From the NCBI GenBank assembly GCA_012295275.1, contig CM022674.1, positions 12,054,864 to 12,072,363 on the forward strand: 17,500 bases of DNA, in the 5' to 3' direction. Positions 1 through 16,907 of this stretch are shown in pieces (the first letter of the stretch is position 1; every line of letters begins with the position of its first letter). A model generated the notes under the pieces. That model was not told where the DNA came from, ran no database searches, and saw only the letters and a list, made by a program, of their open reading frames with translations. The DNA is from Chrysomallon squamiferum (taxonomy: Eukaryota > Mollusca > Gastropoda > Neomphalida > Peltospiridae). The position numbers and the translations under genes are program-made.

Positions 1-33
1 TTTTTGTTTTGTTTACTCCGTCATGTATTATGT

Positions 34-71
34 GGACGAAATTTAAATATGCATATATTAGATGAAGATAT

Positions 72-134
<63 letters not shown>

Positions 135-330
135 TATATTTATTTATTTAATATAAATCATGATCTATTTGGATGGAATATAAATATGGAAATTTTAGAT
201 GAAGATATTTATTTATTTATTTATTTATTTATTTATATATTTATTATTTATTTATTATATATTTATTTATTTACTCTCATGATGTATCTGGACGGAATAT
301 AAATATGGATATATTAGATGAAGATAAATC
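34..330 (+). repeat. Three leader half-units with TTTA tracts before core A1
   Basis: A leader of the form GGACGGAATATAAATATGGA-TATATTAGATGAAGATA is repeated three times, near 34, 168 and 289. Each copy except the last runs into a (TTTA)n tract. The same triple arrangement is seen before core A2 (near 1952, 2080 and 2198) and, degraded, before A4 (near 5813, 5962 and 6069), but only once before A3 (near 4189). Leader number therefore varies between units while leader sequence is conserved. Confidence 0.8.
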
Positions 331-609
331 AAAAAATATTTCTGCAGTTTTAATTACCTTCTTTCAGGATGTCCTGACAAATTTTTATGTGTACTTCTGA
401 AAGTATTAATCACATATTAGTGTTTTAATGATTAATTATCATATTTTTCAATACAAGTATTTTAACAAAAGGTTTGTCATAAAATTTCATAAAACAAACT
501 ATACAACTTTTCATTGTTTTTTATTTATCCTTTTATTTATTTATTTAGTTAGTTTTGTTTTTCATTTTATATATATAAATATTTTAATATATATATATAT
601 ATATATATG

Positions 610-749
610 CATATTTATATCCAGTCCAAATACTTCATGGGAGAGACCAGAATATATATATATATTATTGTTGTTGTTGTTATTATTATATATATATATA
701 TTCTGGTCCATGAAGTAACCCATGAATATTTATTTGGACTGGATATAAA
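610..749. repeat. Inverted repeat (hairpin) copy 1, rearranged
   Basis: The left arm carries ATATCCAGTCCAAATACTTC, CATGGGAGAGACCAGAA and a TA run. The right arm carries the complement: a TA run, TTCTGGTCCATGAAG and TTTGGACTGGATATAAAT. A TTGTTG and TTA loop lies between. In this copy the right arm has an insertion-like disturbance (CATGAAGTAACCCATGAATAT), so pairing is interrupted in the middle. Transcribed or single-stranded, it would fold into a long stem. Confidence 0.85.
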
Positions 750-772
750 TCAAACCATCGATATTTATTATA

Positions 773-810
<38 letters not shown>

Positions 811-823
811 GTTTATTATTATT

Positions 824-862
<39 letters not shown>

Positions 863-1502
863 TTTTATTTATTTATTAAAAAGTGAAATATATATATATA
901 TATTCTCACGTTTGAATTACCTTCTTTCCATGGTTCTGATATATGTTTATGTGTACTTTGAAATTATCAAGATTGATTATCATATCTTTCAATATAAATA
1001 TTTTAACAAATTAGACAACTTTTCATTATTTATTTATTTATTTTGTTTATTATTATTATTATTCTTTTTTTCTTCATTTTTATTTTATTATTTATTATTA
1101 TTTTATTATACTCATGAAGAATTTGTACTGAATATAAATACGCATATATTTGCTAACAAATCAAAAATATTTCGGAAGTGTTATCTCCCTTTTTTCCAGC
1201 GATTCTGGTAAATGTTTATGTGTACTTCTGAAAGTATTCATCACATAAATATTTTTTTTAATTTTTAGTTTTTAATATTTATGATTATTATTATTATTAT
1301 TCATTCATTATCATTCATTATTATTTTATTTTATTTTATTTATTTATTTATTTATATTTATTCAATTTTGTTTTTCATTATATATATGTGTGTATATAAA
1401 CACATTAATACAATTTTCACTATTGTTATTTTTTTTTATTGTTGTTGTTGTTTTTTTTCTTCTTCTTATTATTATTGTTGTTGTAATTGTTGTTGTTGTT
1501 GT

Positions 1503-1504
1503 TG

Positions 1505-1566
<62 letters not shown>
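1503..1566 (+). repeat. (ATT)n microsatellite
   Basis: A TTA/ATT run after GTTGTTGTTGTTG and before TATAAAATGAAAACAAAA. The equivalent run lies at about 3460-3513 in unit 2 and 5116-5160 in unit 3. Confidence 0.93.
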
Positions 1567-1569
<3 letters not shown>

Positions 1570-1771
1570 AAATGAAAACAAAATAGATCGTTTTAATTAC
1601 CTTCTTTCCGGCGTTTCTGATATAAGTTTATGGGTACTTCTGAAAATAGTATCACATAATATCAGTATTTTAAAACATTTTAACAAAAGGCTTTTCATAA
1701 AATTACATAAAACAAACTATACAATTCTAAGTTTTTTTAATTTTCTAATTTTCTTTTTCTTCTTCTTTCGG

Positions 1772-1776
<5 letters not shown>

Positions 1777-1863
<87 letters not shown>
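1777..1863 (+). repeat. (CT)n microsatellite at fixed address in unit 1
   Basis: An uninterrupted CT run of about 87 bp, preceded by TTCTTCTTTCGGTTTTCC. The same flank precedes the CT tract at 3722-3837. Confidence 0.95.
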
Positions 1864-1868
<5 letters not shown>

Positions 1869-2520
1869 CTTTCTTTACATGCCTGATTTATTTATTTTAT
1901 TTTCTTTTTTTTATTATTCTTTTTCTTTTTCTTTTTATTATTCATGTATTATTGGACGAAATTTAAATATTATTATTAGATGAAGATATTTATTTATTTA
2001 TTATTTTATTTATTTATTTATTTATTTAAAATTTATTTATTTATTAATTTTTTATTTATTTTCTTGCTCTCATGATCTATTTGGATGGAATATTTATGGA
2101 AATTTTAGAAAGATTATTACATTTATTTATTTATTTATTTATTAATATATTTCAATTATTTATTTTATTATATATTTATTTATTTACTGTCATGATGTAT
2201 TTGGACGGAAATATAAATATGGATATATTAGATGAAGATAAATCAAAAAATATTTCTGCAGTTTTAATTACCTTCTTTCAGGATGTCCTGACAAATTTTT
2301 ATGTGTACTTCTGAAAGTGTTAATCACATATTAGTGTTTTCACGATTAATTATCATATTTTTCAATACAAGTATTTTAACAAAAGGTTTGTCATAAAATT
2401 TCATAAAACAAACTATACAACTTTTCATTGTTTTTTATTTATCCTTTTATTTATTTATTTAGTTAGTTTTGTTTTTCATTTTATATATATAAATATTTCA
2501 ATATATATATATATATATAT

Positions 2521-2670
2521 GCATATTTATATCCAGTCCAAATACTTCATGGGAGAGACCAGAATATATATATATATTATTGTTGTTGTTGTTATTATTA
2601 TATTTATATATATATATATATATATATTCTGGTCTAACCCATGAAGTATTTGGACTGGATATAAATATGC
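2521..2670. repeat. Inverted repeat (hairpin) copy 2, near-perfect
   Basis: Left arm from 2521: GCATATTTATATCCAGTCC, AAATACTTCATGGG, GAGACCAGAA and a TA run. Right arm ending at 2670: a TA run, TTCTGGTCTAACCCATGAAG, TATTTGGACTGGATA and TAAATATGC. Apart from GAGA versus TTA at the arm centre, the arms are complementary over more than 50 bp. The loop of about 35 bp is TTG and TTA repeats. The right arm is the normal array leader (CATGAAGTATTTGGACTG); the left arm is an inverted copy of it. Confidence 0.92.
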
Positions 2671-2811
2671 ATATTTATATTAAGATATTTTTAAAATGTG
2701 AGACCAGTGTTCGATAATCTGCTTTTGATCAAACCATCGATATTTCAACTGAATTAGTTTCAAATTTATTATTATTAATTATTATTATTATTATTATTAT
2801 TATTATTTGTT

Positions 2812-2867
<56 letters not shown>

Positions 2868-3262
2868 ATTTTATAAAAAATATAAATATATATATATATA
2901 TATTCTCACGTTTGAATTACCTTCTTTCCGGCGGTTCTGATATATGTTTATGTGTACTTCTGAAATTATCAAGATTGATTATCATATCTTTCAATATAAA
3001 TATTTTAACAAATTAGACAACTTTTCATTATTTATTTATTTATTTTGTTTTGTATTATTATTATTCTTTTTTCTTCATTTTTTTATTTTTATTATTATTC
3101 TTTTTTTATTATACTCATGAAGAATTTGTACTGAATATTCATCACATAAAAAATATTTTTTATCTCCCTTTTTTCCGGCGATTTTAAATGTTTTTTTTGA
3201 AAGTATTCATCACATAAATAATTTTTAAATTTTTTGTATTTTAATATTTATGATTATTATTA

Positions 3263-3305
<43 letters not shown>

Positions 3306-3455
3306 TTCAATTTTGTTTTTCATTATATATATATGTGTGTATATAAACACATTAATACAATTTTCACTATTGTTTATTTTTTATTATTGTTGTTGTAGTT
3401 TTTGTTCTTCTTGTTGTTGTTATTATTATTGTTGTTGTTATTGTTGTTGTTGTTG

Positions 3456-3492
<37 letters not shown>

Positions 3493-3716
3493 GATTATTA
3501 TTATTATTATTATATAAAATGAAAACAAAATCAGATCGTTTTAATTACCTTCTTTCCGGCGTTTCTGATATAAGTTTATGGGTACTTCTGAAAATAGTAT
3601 CACCTAATATCAGTATTCTAAAACATTTTAACAAAAGGCTTTTCATAAAATAACATAAAACAAACTATACAACTCTAACTTTTTTAATTTTCTAATTTTC
3701 TTTTTTCTTCTTTCGG

Positions 3717-3839
<123 letters not shown>

Positions 3840-3909
3840 GAAGTACGCATACATAAATACGCATACATATATACATTTATTTATTTTCGATATTCTATTT
3901 CTTCATCTT

Positions 3910-3984
<75 letters not shown>

Positions 3985-4249
3985 GTTATTGTTATTATTA
4001 TTTTATTATTATTATTATTAAGTGAAAAAAGTATATTTCTAACGTTTTAATTACCTTCTTGCTGGCAGATCTAATAGATATTTATGTGTACTTCTGAAAA
4101 CATTATTACATAATATTAGTCTTTCTAATATTAATATATTTCAATCTAAATATTTTAACGAAAGGCTTATTTACTGTCATGAAGTATTTGGACGAAATAT
4201 AAATATGGATATATTAGATGAAGATAAATCAAAAATATTTCTGCAGTTT

Positions 4250-4989
4250 TAATTACCTTCTTTCAGGATGTCCTGACAAATTTTTATGTGTACTTCTGAA
4301 AGTGTTAATCACATATTAGTGTTTTCACGATTAATTATCATATTTTTCAATACAAGTATTTTAACAAAAGGCTTGTCATAAAATTTCATAAAACAAACTA
4401 TACAACTTTTCATTGTTTTTTATTTATCCTTTTTTTATTTATTTATTTATTTAGTTTTGTTTCCCATTTTATATATATAAATATTTTTAATATATATATA
4501 TGCATATTTATATCCAGTCCAAATATTTCATGGGAGAGACCAGAATATATATATATATTATTGTTGTTGTTGTTATTATTATATTTATATATATATATAT
4601 ATATATTCTGGTCTAACCCATGAAGTATTTGGACTGGATATAAATATGCATATTTATTATTATTATTATTATTTTTAAAATGTGAGACCATATATATTCG
4701 ATAATCTGCTTTTGATCAAACCATCGATATTTCAACTGAATTAGTTTCAAATTTATTAATTATTATTATCTTTTATTATTTTAACAAATTATTATTATTA
4801 TTTATTTTATTATTATTATTATTTTTTTATTTTTTTTTTTTATTTTATTTATTTTATTAACTCATGAAGAAACTGAATATATATATATATATTCTCAAAA
4901 TTATTTTGAATTAACTTCTTTTTCCGGATTCAGTTCTGTATTCATCACATAAATAATTTTTTTAATTTTTAGTTTTTAATATTTTTATG

Positions 4990-5026
<37 letters not shown>

Positions 5027-5113
5027 TTATTGATTTATTCATTCAATTTTGTTTTTCATAATGTGTGTGTATAAATATTGATTTTACTTTTTATTTTTTT
5101 TTTGTTGTAATTG

Positions 5114-5166
<53 letters not shown>

Positions 5167-6128
5167 AAATGAAAACAAAAATAGATCGTTTTAATTACCT
5201 TCTTTCCGACGTTTCTGATATAAGTTTATGGGTACTTCTGAAAATAGTATCACATAATATCAGTATTTTAAAATATTTTAACAAAAGGCTTTTCATAAAA
5301 TAACATAAAACAAACTATACAACTCTAACTTTTTTAATTTTGTAATTTTCTTTTCTGTTTCTTTCGGTTTTACTCTTTTTAATTTTCTTTTTTCTCTTCT
5401 TTTTCTTCTTTCGGTTTTCTCTCTCTTTGGGGGTTCTTAATTTTTATTATTCTTTCTCACTTTCTCTGAAGTATGTGGACTGAATATAAACATTTATTTT
5501 TTTTCACCATTCTATTTTTCTTCTTCTTCTTCTTCTTCTTCTTCTTATTATTCTTATTATTATTATTCTTCTTCTTCTTCTTCTTATTATTATTTTATTA
5601 TTATTATTAAAGTGAAAAAATATATTTCTAACGTTTTAATTACCTTCTTCCTGGCAGTTCTAATATATATTTATGTGTACTTCTGAAAACATCATCACAT
5701 AATATTCGTGTTTTTTTATATTAATATTTTCAATCTAAATATTTTAACTAAATTTTTGAAATTACATAAAACAAAAGCAATTTTCATTTTTCTTTCTTTC
5801 TTTCTTTATTTGGACTAAATTTATTAATTTATTTTTGGATTATTTTAGATGAAGATAAATCAAAAATATTTGTGGCAGAAATTTTTAATTAGATGAAGAT
5901 ATTTATTTATTTATTTATTTATTTTTTTATTTATATATTTATTTATTTAATCATGATCTATTTGGATGGAATATAAAAATATGGAAATTTTAGATGATTA
6001 TATTTATTTATTTATTTATCAATATATTTATTTTAACAAAATTATATTTTATAAAACTCTCATCATAAATCTGGACGGAATATAAATATGGATATATTAG
6101 ATTTTTAATTTCAAAAAAATTTTCTTTT
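4250..6128 (+). repeat. Higher-order unit 3 (B-C fusion)
   Basis: The unit spans 1879 bp. The A core at 4250 and the hairpin at 4501-4650 match unit 2 closely. The next core, at about 4907, begins as type B (TTTTGAATTAACTTC) but continues after TCCGGATTCAG into the end of a type C core (TATTCATCACATAAATAA). B and C are therefore fused by an internal deletion. D follows at 5192 and E at 5637. The CT tract seen in units 1 and 2 has shrunk to a few repeats near 5420 and is followed by a TTTGGGGG run. The unit ends with degenerate leaders carrying TTTA tracts. Confidence 0.82.
4501..4650. repeat. Inverted repeat (hairpin) copy 3, near-perfect
   Basis: This has the same arms and loop as the copy at 2521-2670, 1980 bp further on. 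It starts TGCATATTTATATCCAGTCC and ends GGACTGGATATAAATATGCA. One arm difference is visible (AAATATTTC against AAATACTTC). The segment that follows (GATAATCTGCTTTTGATCAA) is also shared with unit 2, which shows that the hairpin was amplified as part of the higher-order unit rather than inserted separately. Confidence 0.92.
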
Positions 6129-6726
6129 TAATTACCTTCTTTCAGGATGTCCTGACAAATTTTTATGTCTCTTCTGAAAGTGTTAATCACATATTAGTGT
6201 TTTCACGATTAATTATCATATTTTTCAATACAAGTATTTTAACAAAGGTACGGATAAAATTAAATAAAACAATATATACAATCTTTTTTAATTTTCTAAT
6301 TTTCTTTTTTCTTCTTGTTGTTTTTGTTCTCTCTCTCTCTCTCTCTCTCTCTTCTTCTTCTTCTCTCTCTATCTATTCTTATTATTACGGATACATAAAT
6401 AGCATACATATATACATTTATTTATTTTCGATATTCTATTTTTCTTATTGTTGTTGTTGTTCTTCTTCTTCTTTATTATTATTATTATAAAGTGAAAAAA
6501 GTATATTTCTAATGTTTTAATTACCTTCTTGCTGGCAGAGGCAGATCTGACAGATGTTTATGTGTACTTCTGAAAGTGTTAATCACATAATATTAGTGTT
6601 TTCAAGATTAATTATCGTATATTTCAATACAAGTAGTTTAACAAAAGGCTTTTCAAGAAATTACATAAAACAAACTACATAGTTTTTCATTATGACTTTT
6701 TTTTAATTTTAATATTTTTAATAATA

Positions 6727-6760
<34 letters not shown>

Positions 6761-7245
6761 CAAAGTGAAAACAAAAAAATTATTTCTAAAGTTTTAATTA
6801 CCTTCTTTCTGGCGGTTCCGATATAGTTGTATCTGTATTGCTGAAAATAGTATCACATAAGATTTAATTATAATATTTTTTCAAAACATATACTTTTATT
6901 TTATTTTTTAAATTTATTTATTATTATTATTTTTTATTATTTATTTATTTATTTATTATTATTATTATCATATGCATGTATATACGTAAACAATAACTTT
7001 ATTTTCGCTGTTTTTCTTCTTCATCGTCATCATTATTATTATATAAAGTTAAAATCCAAAAGTATTTGTAAAGTTTTGATTACCTTCTTTCCCTCTGTTT
7101 TGATATAAATTTATCTGTACCTCTGAAAATATTATCATGTGATGTTAGTGTTTTTTAAGTTTAAGTATCATATTTTTGAATACATATACTTTAACAAAAG
7201 GCTTTTCATAAGATTACATAAAAAGTACTATAGAACTTTTCGATT

Positions 7246-7281
<36 letters not shown>

Positions 7282-7370
7282 CTTGAAGTATATATATGTA
7301 TACACACATGCAGGCAGACATAGTACACCAGTACATAAACACACGAATTCATAGATCAATATATTTTCGG
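6129..7370 (+). repeat. Higher-order unit 4, rearranged and decayed array edge
   Basis: The A core at 6129 starts normally, but the sequence jumps from TACAAGTATTTTAACAAAG at about 6230-6247 to type D-like flank and a short CT tract. The hairpin, B and C are all missing. An E core follows at 6518, a D-like core at 6795 (GAAAATAGTATCACATAA kept), and a diverged core at 7078. The last leader-like sequence (GAAGTATATATATGTATAC) lies after a run of 34 T at 7248-7281, with a TATTTTCGGTTTCGGTTTG tail to about 7370. Loss of order and lower identity mark the array boundary. Confidence 0.75.
7248..7281 (+). repeat. Homopolymer of 34 T near the array edge
   Basis: A T run between GAACTTTTCGATTCC and CTTGAAGTATATATATG. 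It occupies the place where TTA/TTTA or CT tracts lie in better preserved units, so it is more likely slippage within the array than a retroposon tail. No target-site duplication is apparent. Confidence 0.9.
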
Positions 7371-7620
7371 TTTCGGTTTGATTAAGTCTGTTTAGAGAAC
7401 AAAGAATTCAATTTTTTTTATTTGGCGACCATCAGGATTAAGGATTACTCAAGTTATATTCCAACATCTGCTTCCATATAAAGCTAAATTAATGGTTTAG
7501 AGCAATTCAATATGTTAGTCACAAGTAAAATTATTTCTGACTATAATACTTTGCGAAGAACTTGGAATTATGCAGATTAGGAAGGATCCATACATTTTGT
7601 TCCACTTAGCATTCTACATA
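7370..7620. other. Unique AT-rich spacer between repeat array and gene
   Basis: About 250 bp of non-repetitive AT-rich DNA downstream of the gene's polyadenylation signal. I see no open frame, RNA gene or transposon end in it. Confidence 0.6.
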
Positions 7621-7642
7621 TAAAAAATATATAATATTTGTT

Positions 7643-7648
7643 TTTATT
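7643..7648 (-). terminator. Polyadenylation signal AATAAA
   Basis: AATAAA on the minus strand lies 18 bases after the stop codon of exon 5, followed by a T-rich stretch (TATATTTTTTATATG) that could serve as the downstream element. The 3' UTR would be only about 30-60 bases and ends before the repeat array. Confidence 0.65.
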
Positions 7649-7666
7649 AAACCATAAAATGAAAAT

Positions 7667-13007
<5,341 letters not shown>

Positions 13008-13060
13008 AAAACTTTCTGAAAAATAATTTAATTTTGAAGTTTAAAAATTTCCCTCAGCTC

Positions 13061-13092
13061 ACGGAAACTTCCTACTGGAATCCAAGATGGCA
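13061..13092 (-). promoter_or_regulatory. Possible proximal promoter/5' UTR: ETS-like and YY1-like motifs
   Basis: Read on the minus strand, TGCCATCTTGG at 13082-13092 matches the YY1-type element, and AGGAAGTTTCCGT at 13061-13073 contains an ETS-like GGAA core in both orientations. They lie 55-85 bases upstream of the exon 1 ATG, a usual place for TATA-less animal promoters. Function is inferred from position and motif only. Confidence 0.4.
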
Positions 13093-13099
13093 GTGTTCA

Positions 13100-14400
13100 A
13101 CGCCGATTAGTGGTTACAAACTTCTAAATACGTAAGCCTTCATAATGCAATCAATTCTACATGGATTATTAAAAGTAATTTGAGGAAATATGTCGTTTAA
13201 TCAATGATTCCTACACATAGATGTCTATTACTGATTAGAAATTGCTGCATGGATCGAAACCTTTTTTTTTCTTGTTTTTTTGTTTAACGTTGACGTCATA
13301 CCATCTCGTACACGTTTCGTGCTATATATTTTCATCAGATATTACTACGTTTCATTGCTAAAACTCCATAGCAGACAGTTCTGAATACTTAGTTATAAAA
13401 TGATACTTGAAATCATTATAATATATATTTATATATATATATATATATATATTTCCATTTTCAATGCATTATTGGTCGTATTTACATGTAAAAAGCAAAC
13501 TGACCACTTGTTATTTGAATGATTGCCTTGATACACAGATTACAGAAAATTTAAAAAAATTAAACCTCCGTTAACCAGCCTTATATAAAAATTTATTAAA
13601 ATGAAATTTTCACTTTTCGTTAAAACAAAAAGCATTCAATTTCTAAAACATGTACGATTATGTATGCAAACAATGAATTTCCTATTATTATTTTCTAAAA
13701 AAATCATTGGTCCATGCTACTAATAAATTAGAAACTATCTGAAAAAATTGACAAAGACATCCACAGTTCGAGTATAGAAATATTTAAGTTTCTGTAAAAA
13801 GGTCAACCTTATGTCAGATTAAACAATGATGGCTTGATAAAAACACATTATCGAACAGTGAAAATAAAATAAAATGAAATGAAATAACAATAAAACAAAT
13901 TTATGTGTATAAAAACACTTATCTAGAGGAATATTGTTTTCATATGTGTAATAAAAATGTGTTGTCATATAAATATAATTTAACCTACATGTCAAAAGAT
14001 ATAAAATCATCAGGTTCTACATCCGCATCTGCATGACGTCATCAGTTTTTCCTGCAAACAACTCGATTAATTTCGGATCGAATGACATCATTAAGCATTA
14101 TTATATATAATAAAAGTTTTAAATTTGTAATGCAGACTATATAAATAAATTGAATTAATAAATAAAATATATTTAAAAATTATAATTCTTGCCGGACACT
14201 GGATAATAATAAAGTATTTTCTATTTATAATCTATGTATGTTAATTATTTTATAATTTTGATTTATTTACGATTTTTAACGTTTAGAGTATCACGTGAAA
14301 TTTACGAGTTCGTTTATCAAGTTGGCACATATCGACACCTTCAGTGTAATGGTAAAAATATTATTTATAAATAGGTTTACGTTTTTATATGTATATTGAG
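13100..14400. other. AT-rich non-coding DNA upstream of the gene
   Basis: No supported exon was found. Visible items are a TA run at 13424-13451, TTGACGTCAT at 13290, and TGACGTCATC at 14034 with TGACATCATT at 14083. Long A/T-only stretches occur at 14095-14280. A minus-strand frame at 14010-13819 has no gene-like features. Confidence 0.55.
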
Positions 14401-14810
14401 AGAGAGAGAGAGAGAGATTGCCTGCAGTCTATTTTCAGAATAGCAGATGTTTTCGCATAAAAATATGTATAGTGTCTTACCTAAATAAATAAATAAATAA
14501 AATGTTTTACGGTTTTAAGTCATTATCTTTGAACTAATTCTCTCATAACTTTCATCATCGTATCATCATTATAACCAGCAACATATTTCCTTGATATTAC
14601 CAATATCATCACTATCATCATCATTGTCCATCACAAAAAGATATTATTGTAGTCACCAACATCATCAACAGTATATGACTAATAAAATAACATAAAATAA
14701 TTAAATAAACACTGAAAAATATAAAAAAGGCAACACTGTTTTTACAACTGACATTTATTTTATTAACTGACAATTACACTGAATTTTTTACTCAAAATAC
14801 TAAATACAAT

Positions 14811-14845
<35 letters not shown>

Positions 14846-15000
14846 TTTTTGTGGGAAATATCTCATTCATAAAGACGAATCATCGTCTGAACCTTTTTTG
14901 TTTTCCTTTTCATTCGTTTTTCTTCTTTTCTTCACTTTTTCATAAATTTCTTTTAATTTTTTCCCATAATTTTTTGTTGAAAGTAGAATATTGTATCAAA
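14401..15000. other. Simple-sequence patches, no gene
   Basis: Short GA run (14399-14417), AAAT run (14483-14502), degenerate ATC/CAT stretch (14555-14660) and a (TTTA)n tract at 14811-14848. T-rich DNA follows. No exon is supported. Confidence 0.7.
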
Positions 15001-15155
15001 ATACTGCTACTACTGTTAGTACTACCAGAACTACTATTGCTGTTACTACCATTACTACTATTGGTGCGGCTACTACTACTGTGACTTCAATTAATACTAC
15101 TTCTATTATCACTACTACTGTTATTACTATTATTACGATTACTAGTACTATAATC
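15001..15155 (+). repeat. Degenerate (ACT)n trinucleotide tract
   Basis: ACTGCTACTACTGTTAGTAC and similar imperfect ACT/ATT triplets run for about 150 bp. Triplet periodicity keeps frames open on the minus strand with Val/Ile-rich products, which are not credible proteins. Confidence 0.85.
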
Positions 15156-15166
15156 ATTTGTCCATG

Positions 15167-15281
15167 AATAATAATTATAATAATAATAACAACAACAACA
15201 ACAACAATAATAATAATAATAATAACAACAACAACAACAACAACAATAATAATAATAATAATAACAATAACAATAACAATA
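15167..15281 (+). repeat. Alternating (AAT)n and (AAC)n blocks
   Basis: AAT and AAC runs alternate in blocks of four to seven units, ending in AATAAC hexamers. The plus-strand frame through it encodes poly-Asn only. The alternation suggests expansion of a mixed parent block rather than independent tracts. Confidence 0.92.
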
Positions 15282-15464
15282 GTTATGTTGATGAATACAG
15301 TAACCACAACGATTCTGATAATGATATTATCCAGACGGATAAGATTTCCTATTTTCATTTTTTGTAAAGTTTAAACACCCATACTAGTCTGTCTGTTTGT
15401 TATATTTACGCTATGAGTCTATAATTGTGAAAACTATTGAATTTCTCTCGTTACTATAATAATG

Positions 15465-15855
15465 AATACAGTCACATTTGTATAGTGATGAAGTCACAAA
15501 GTCAATTCATTTTTTGTTATGATGACTGCACAAAAAGTGTTTATTTGTATAATGGTGATGTAACTAAAACAATTCAGTTTGTATAATGATCACGTCATTA
15601 TATAAATCAGTTTTTGCAATGATGACTGCACTAAAACAATTCAGTTTGTATATGGTTACGTTAGTAAAACAATTCCGTTTGTATGATAGTGACATTATTA
15701 AAACACTTCAATTTGTATACTGATGACATTATTAAAACAAGGCAATTTTGTATGCTGATTACGTCACAGAAACACTTCAGTTAGTACACTGATGACGTCA
15801 CTAAATGGCCAAATTTGTGTAATTGTCATTTAATTAAAACAGTTTAATGTACACA
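15465..15855 (+). repeat. Minisatellite, ~34-bp unit with internal CRE-like TGACGTCA
   Basis: Eleven degenerate units can be aligned on a TTTGTAT-like anchor at about 15478, 15513, 15545, 15580, 15613, 15645, 15680, 15714, 15748, 15782 and 15815. The consensus is AAAACAATTCAGTTTGTATA followed by ATGATGACGTCATT. A full TGACGTCA palindrome survives at 15791; near-matches include TCACGTCA (15589), TTACGTCA (15758), TGAAGTCA and TGACATTA. A more diverged unit may continue to about 15945. Confidence 0.85.
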
Positions 15856-15979
15856 AATAATAGAGAAGATAATAAATGTGTGCCATGATGAAGTAACTGC
15901 TAAAGTTTCATTTCGTTTCTGTAATGATAAAGTTTGATACAGTAATATCTTCACTCTTTAATATTTTTTCTGTTTCTTG

Positions 15980-15982
<3 letters not shown>

Positions 15983-16035
<53 letters not shown>
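15983..16035 (+). repeat. (ATT)n microsatellite
   Basis: A continuous ATT/TTA run of about 17 units, followed by CAGAACAAAAATAAAC. Confidence 0.95.
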
Positions 16036-16038
<3 letters not shown>

Positions 16039-16059
16039 AACAAAAATAAACAAAGCTTA

Positions 16060-16900
16060 ATACGACAAATTCGATATCTGTTACGTTTTCGTTTGTATCC
16101 TTGTGATATTTGATTATTTACTGTCCGGTTCGTCACGTCATGGATACATTTTTGTATTGACAGTTAATAATTTAAAATAAATAAACATACAAACAAATAA
16201 ACAAACAACTAGACAAATAAATAAAAATATAAATAAATAAATAATGCTGAGATTGTTATAGAAAACATAATAATAAAAATAATTAACCACAAGAAAATCC
16301 AAAATAATATTAATGATCATGATTATGACGACTAAGATAATGATAACCACAACAACAGTAATTAAGTGAAAAAAACACCCAGCTATGTATGTCTGTTAAG
16401 ATAGACATTCGTTTAATTTAATCGACTTTTTGGCTGAAAAGAAAACCTTTTTATAATTCATAAAAATTAAAAAGAAAGCACATAAGATAAAAATAAAAGA
16501 GAACAACAATAAGTAACTTTTAAACCAAATCATTGTCGAATGAATAATAAAAAATCTTTACTCAGATTAGAAAGTATGTTAAAAAAAAAAAAAAAAAATA
16601 TTTTTTAAAGATGAAGAAGTGACTGTGTACAACAGTTTCATGCATAAATGAATGTTAAAGTGATACAGAAATTCTGCGAGTTTTAATCTCTCATAATCAT
16701 CATTATCAATAGTAAATAATATTTGATCGAACTTTACGCCTAATAAATTGCTTTAGCAAATATTACTCTTTTAACTTTGTGACCTCTTACTTTTCCATTT
16801 ATAAAATGGATGAACGGTATTACTTATTTTAGATATCACCGTTTTCGTGTTTTTCGTGATTTTTTAGAAGAATGAAAACAGATTAAAAAAAAAAAATCTG
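16060..16900. other. AT-rich non-coding DNA
   Basis: Contains an AAAT/AAAC tetranucleotide patch (16176-16243), an A run at 16580-16598 and scattered CATC triplets. Nothing exon-like was seen on either strand. Confidence 0.6.
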
Positions 16901-16907
16901 TTGCATA

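Larger units (their letters stand above)
351..2264 (+). repeat. Higher-order unit 1 (A-B-C-D; E core missing)
   Basis: The unit runs from the A core at 351 to the next A core, 1914 bp later. It contains B at 915, C at 1181 and D at 1594, with an inverted repeat between A and B. An E core would be expected after the CT tract (1777-1863) but is absent. The sequence there passes from the CT tract through TTTC-rich DNA into the half-units that precede the next A core. The stretch between hairpin and B is shorter than in units 2 and 3: the segment carrying GATAATCTGCTTTTGATCAA is missing. Confidence 0.85.

Noticed and set aside
428-718. Plus-strand frames of 60-100 codons in the array (also near 607, 912, 1281, 3250, 6197)
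   Set aside because: They consist of Phe/Ile/Tyr/Leu runs from TTTA, TTA and TA tracts, and are not conserved as frames between equivalent higher-order units.
7248-7281. T34 as the poly-A tail of a minus-strand retroposon
   Set aside because: Both sides are array sequence in register with other units, and no target-site duplication is visible.
13085-13110. Plus-strand ATGGCAGTGTTCAAC as a start codon in good context
   Set aside because: It closes at TAG after seven codons. The CAAGATGGC is better read as a YY1-like site.
13983-14032. Minus-strand stretch DVEPDDFISFDM followed by a stop, like an acidic C-terminal tail
   Set aside because: The in-frame TGA just upstream forces an acceptor (CATGCAG) with no polypyrimidine tract. 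No partner exon was found, so it is likely chance.
14996-15367. Overlapping frames on both strands: poly-Asn (+) and Val/Ile-rich (-)
   Set aside because: Triplet repeats keep several frames open on both strands at once. The products are low complexity with no start or splice context.
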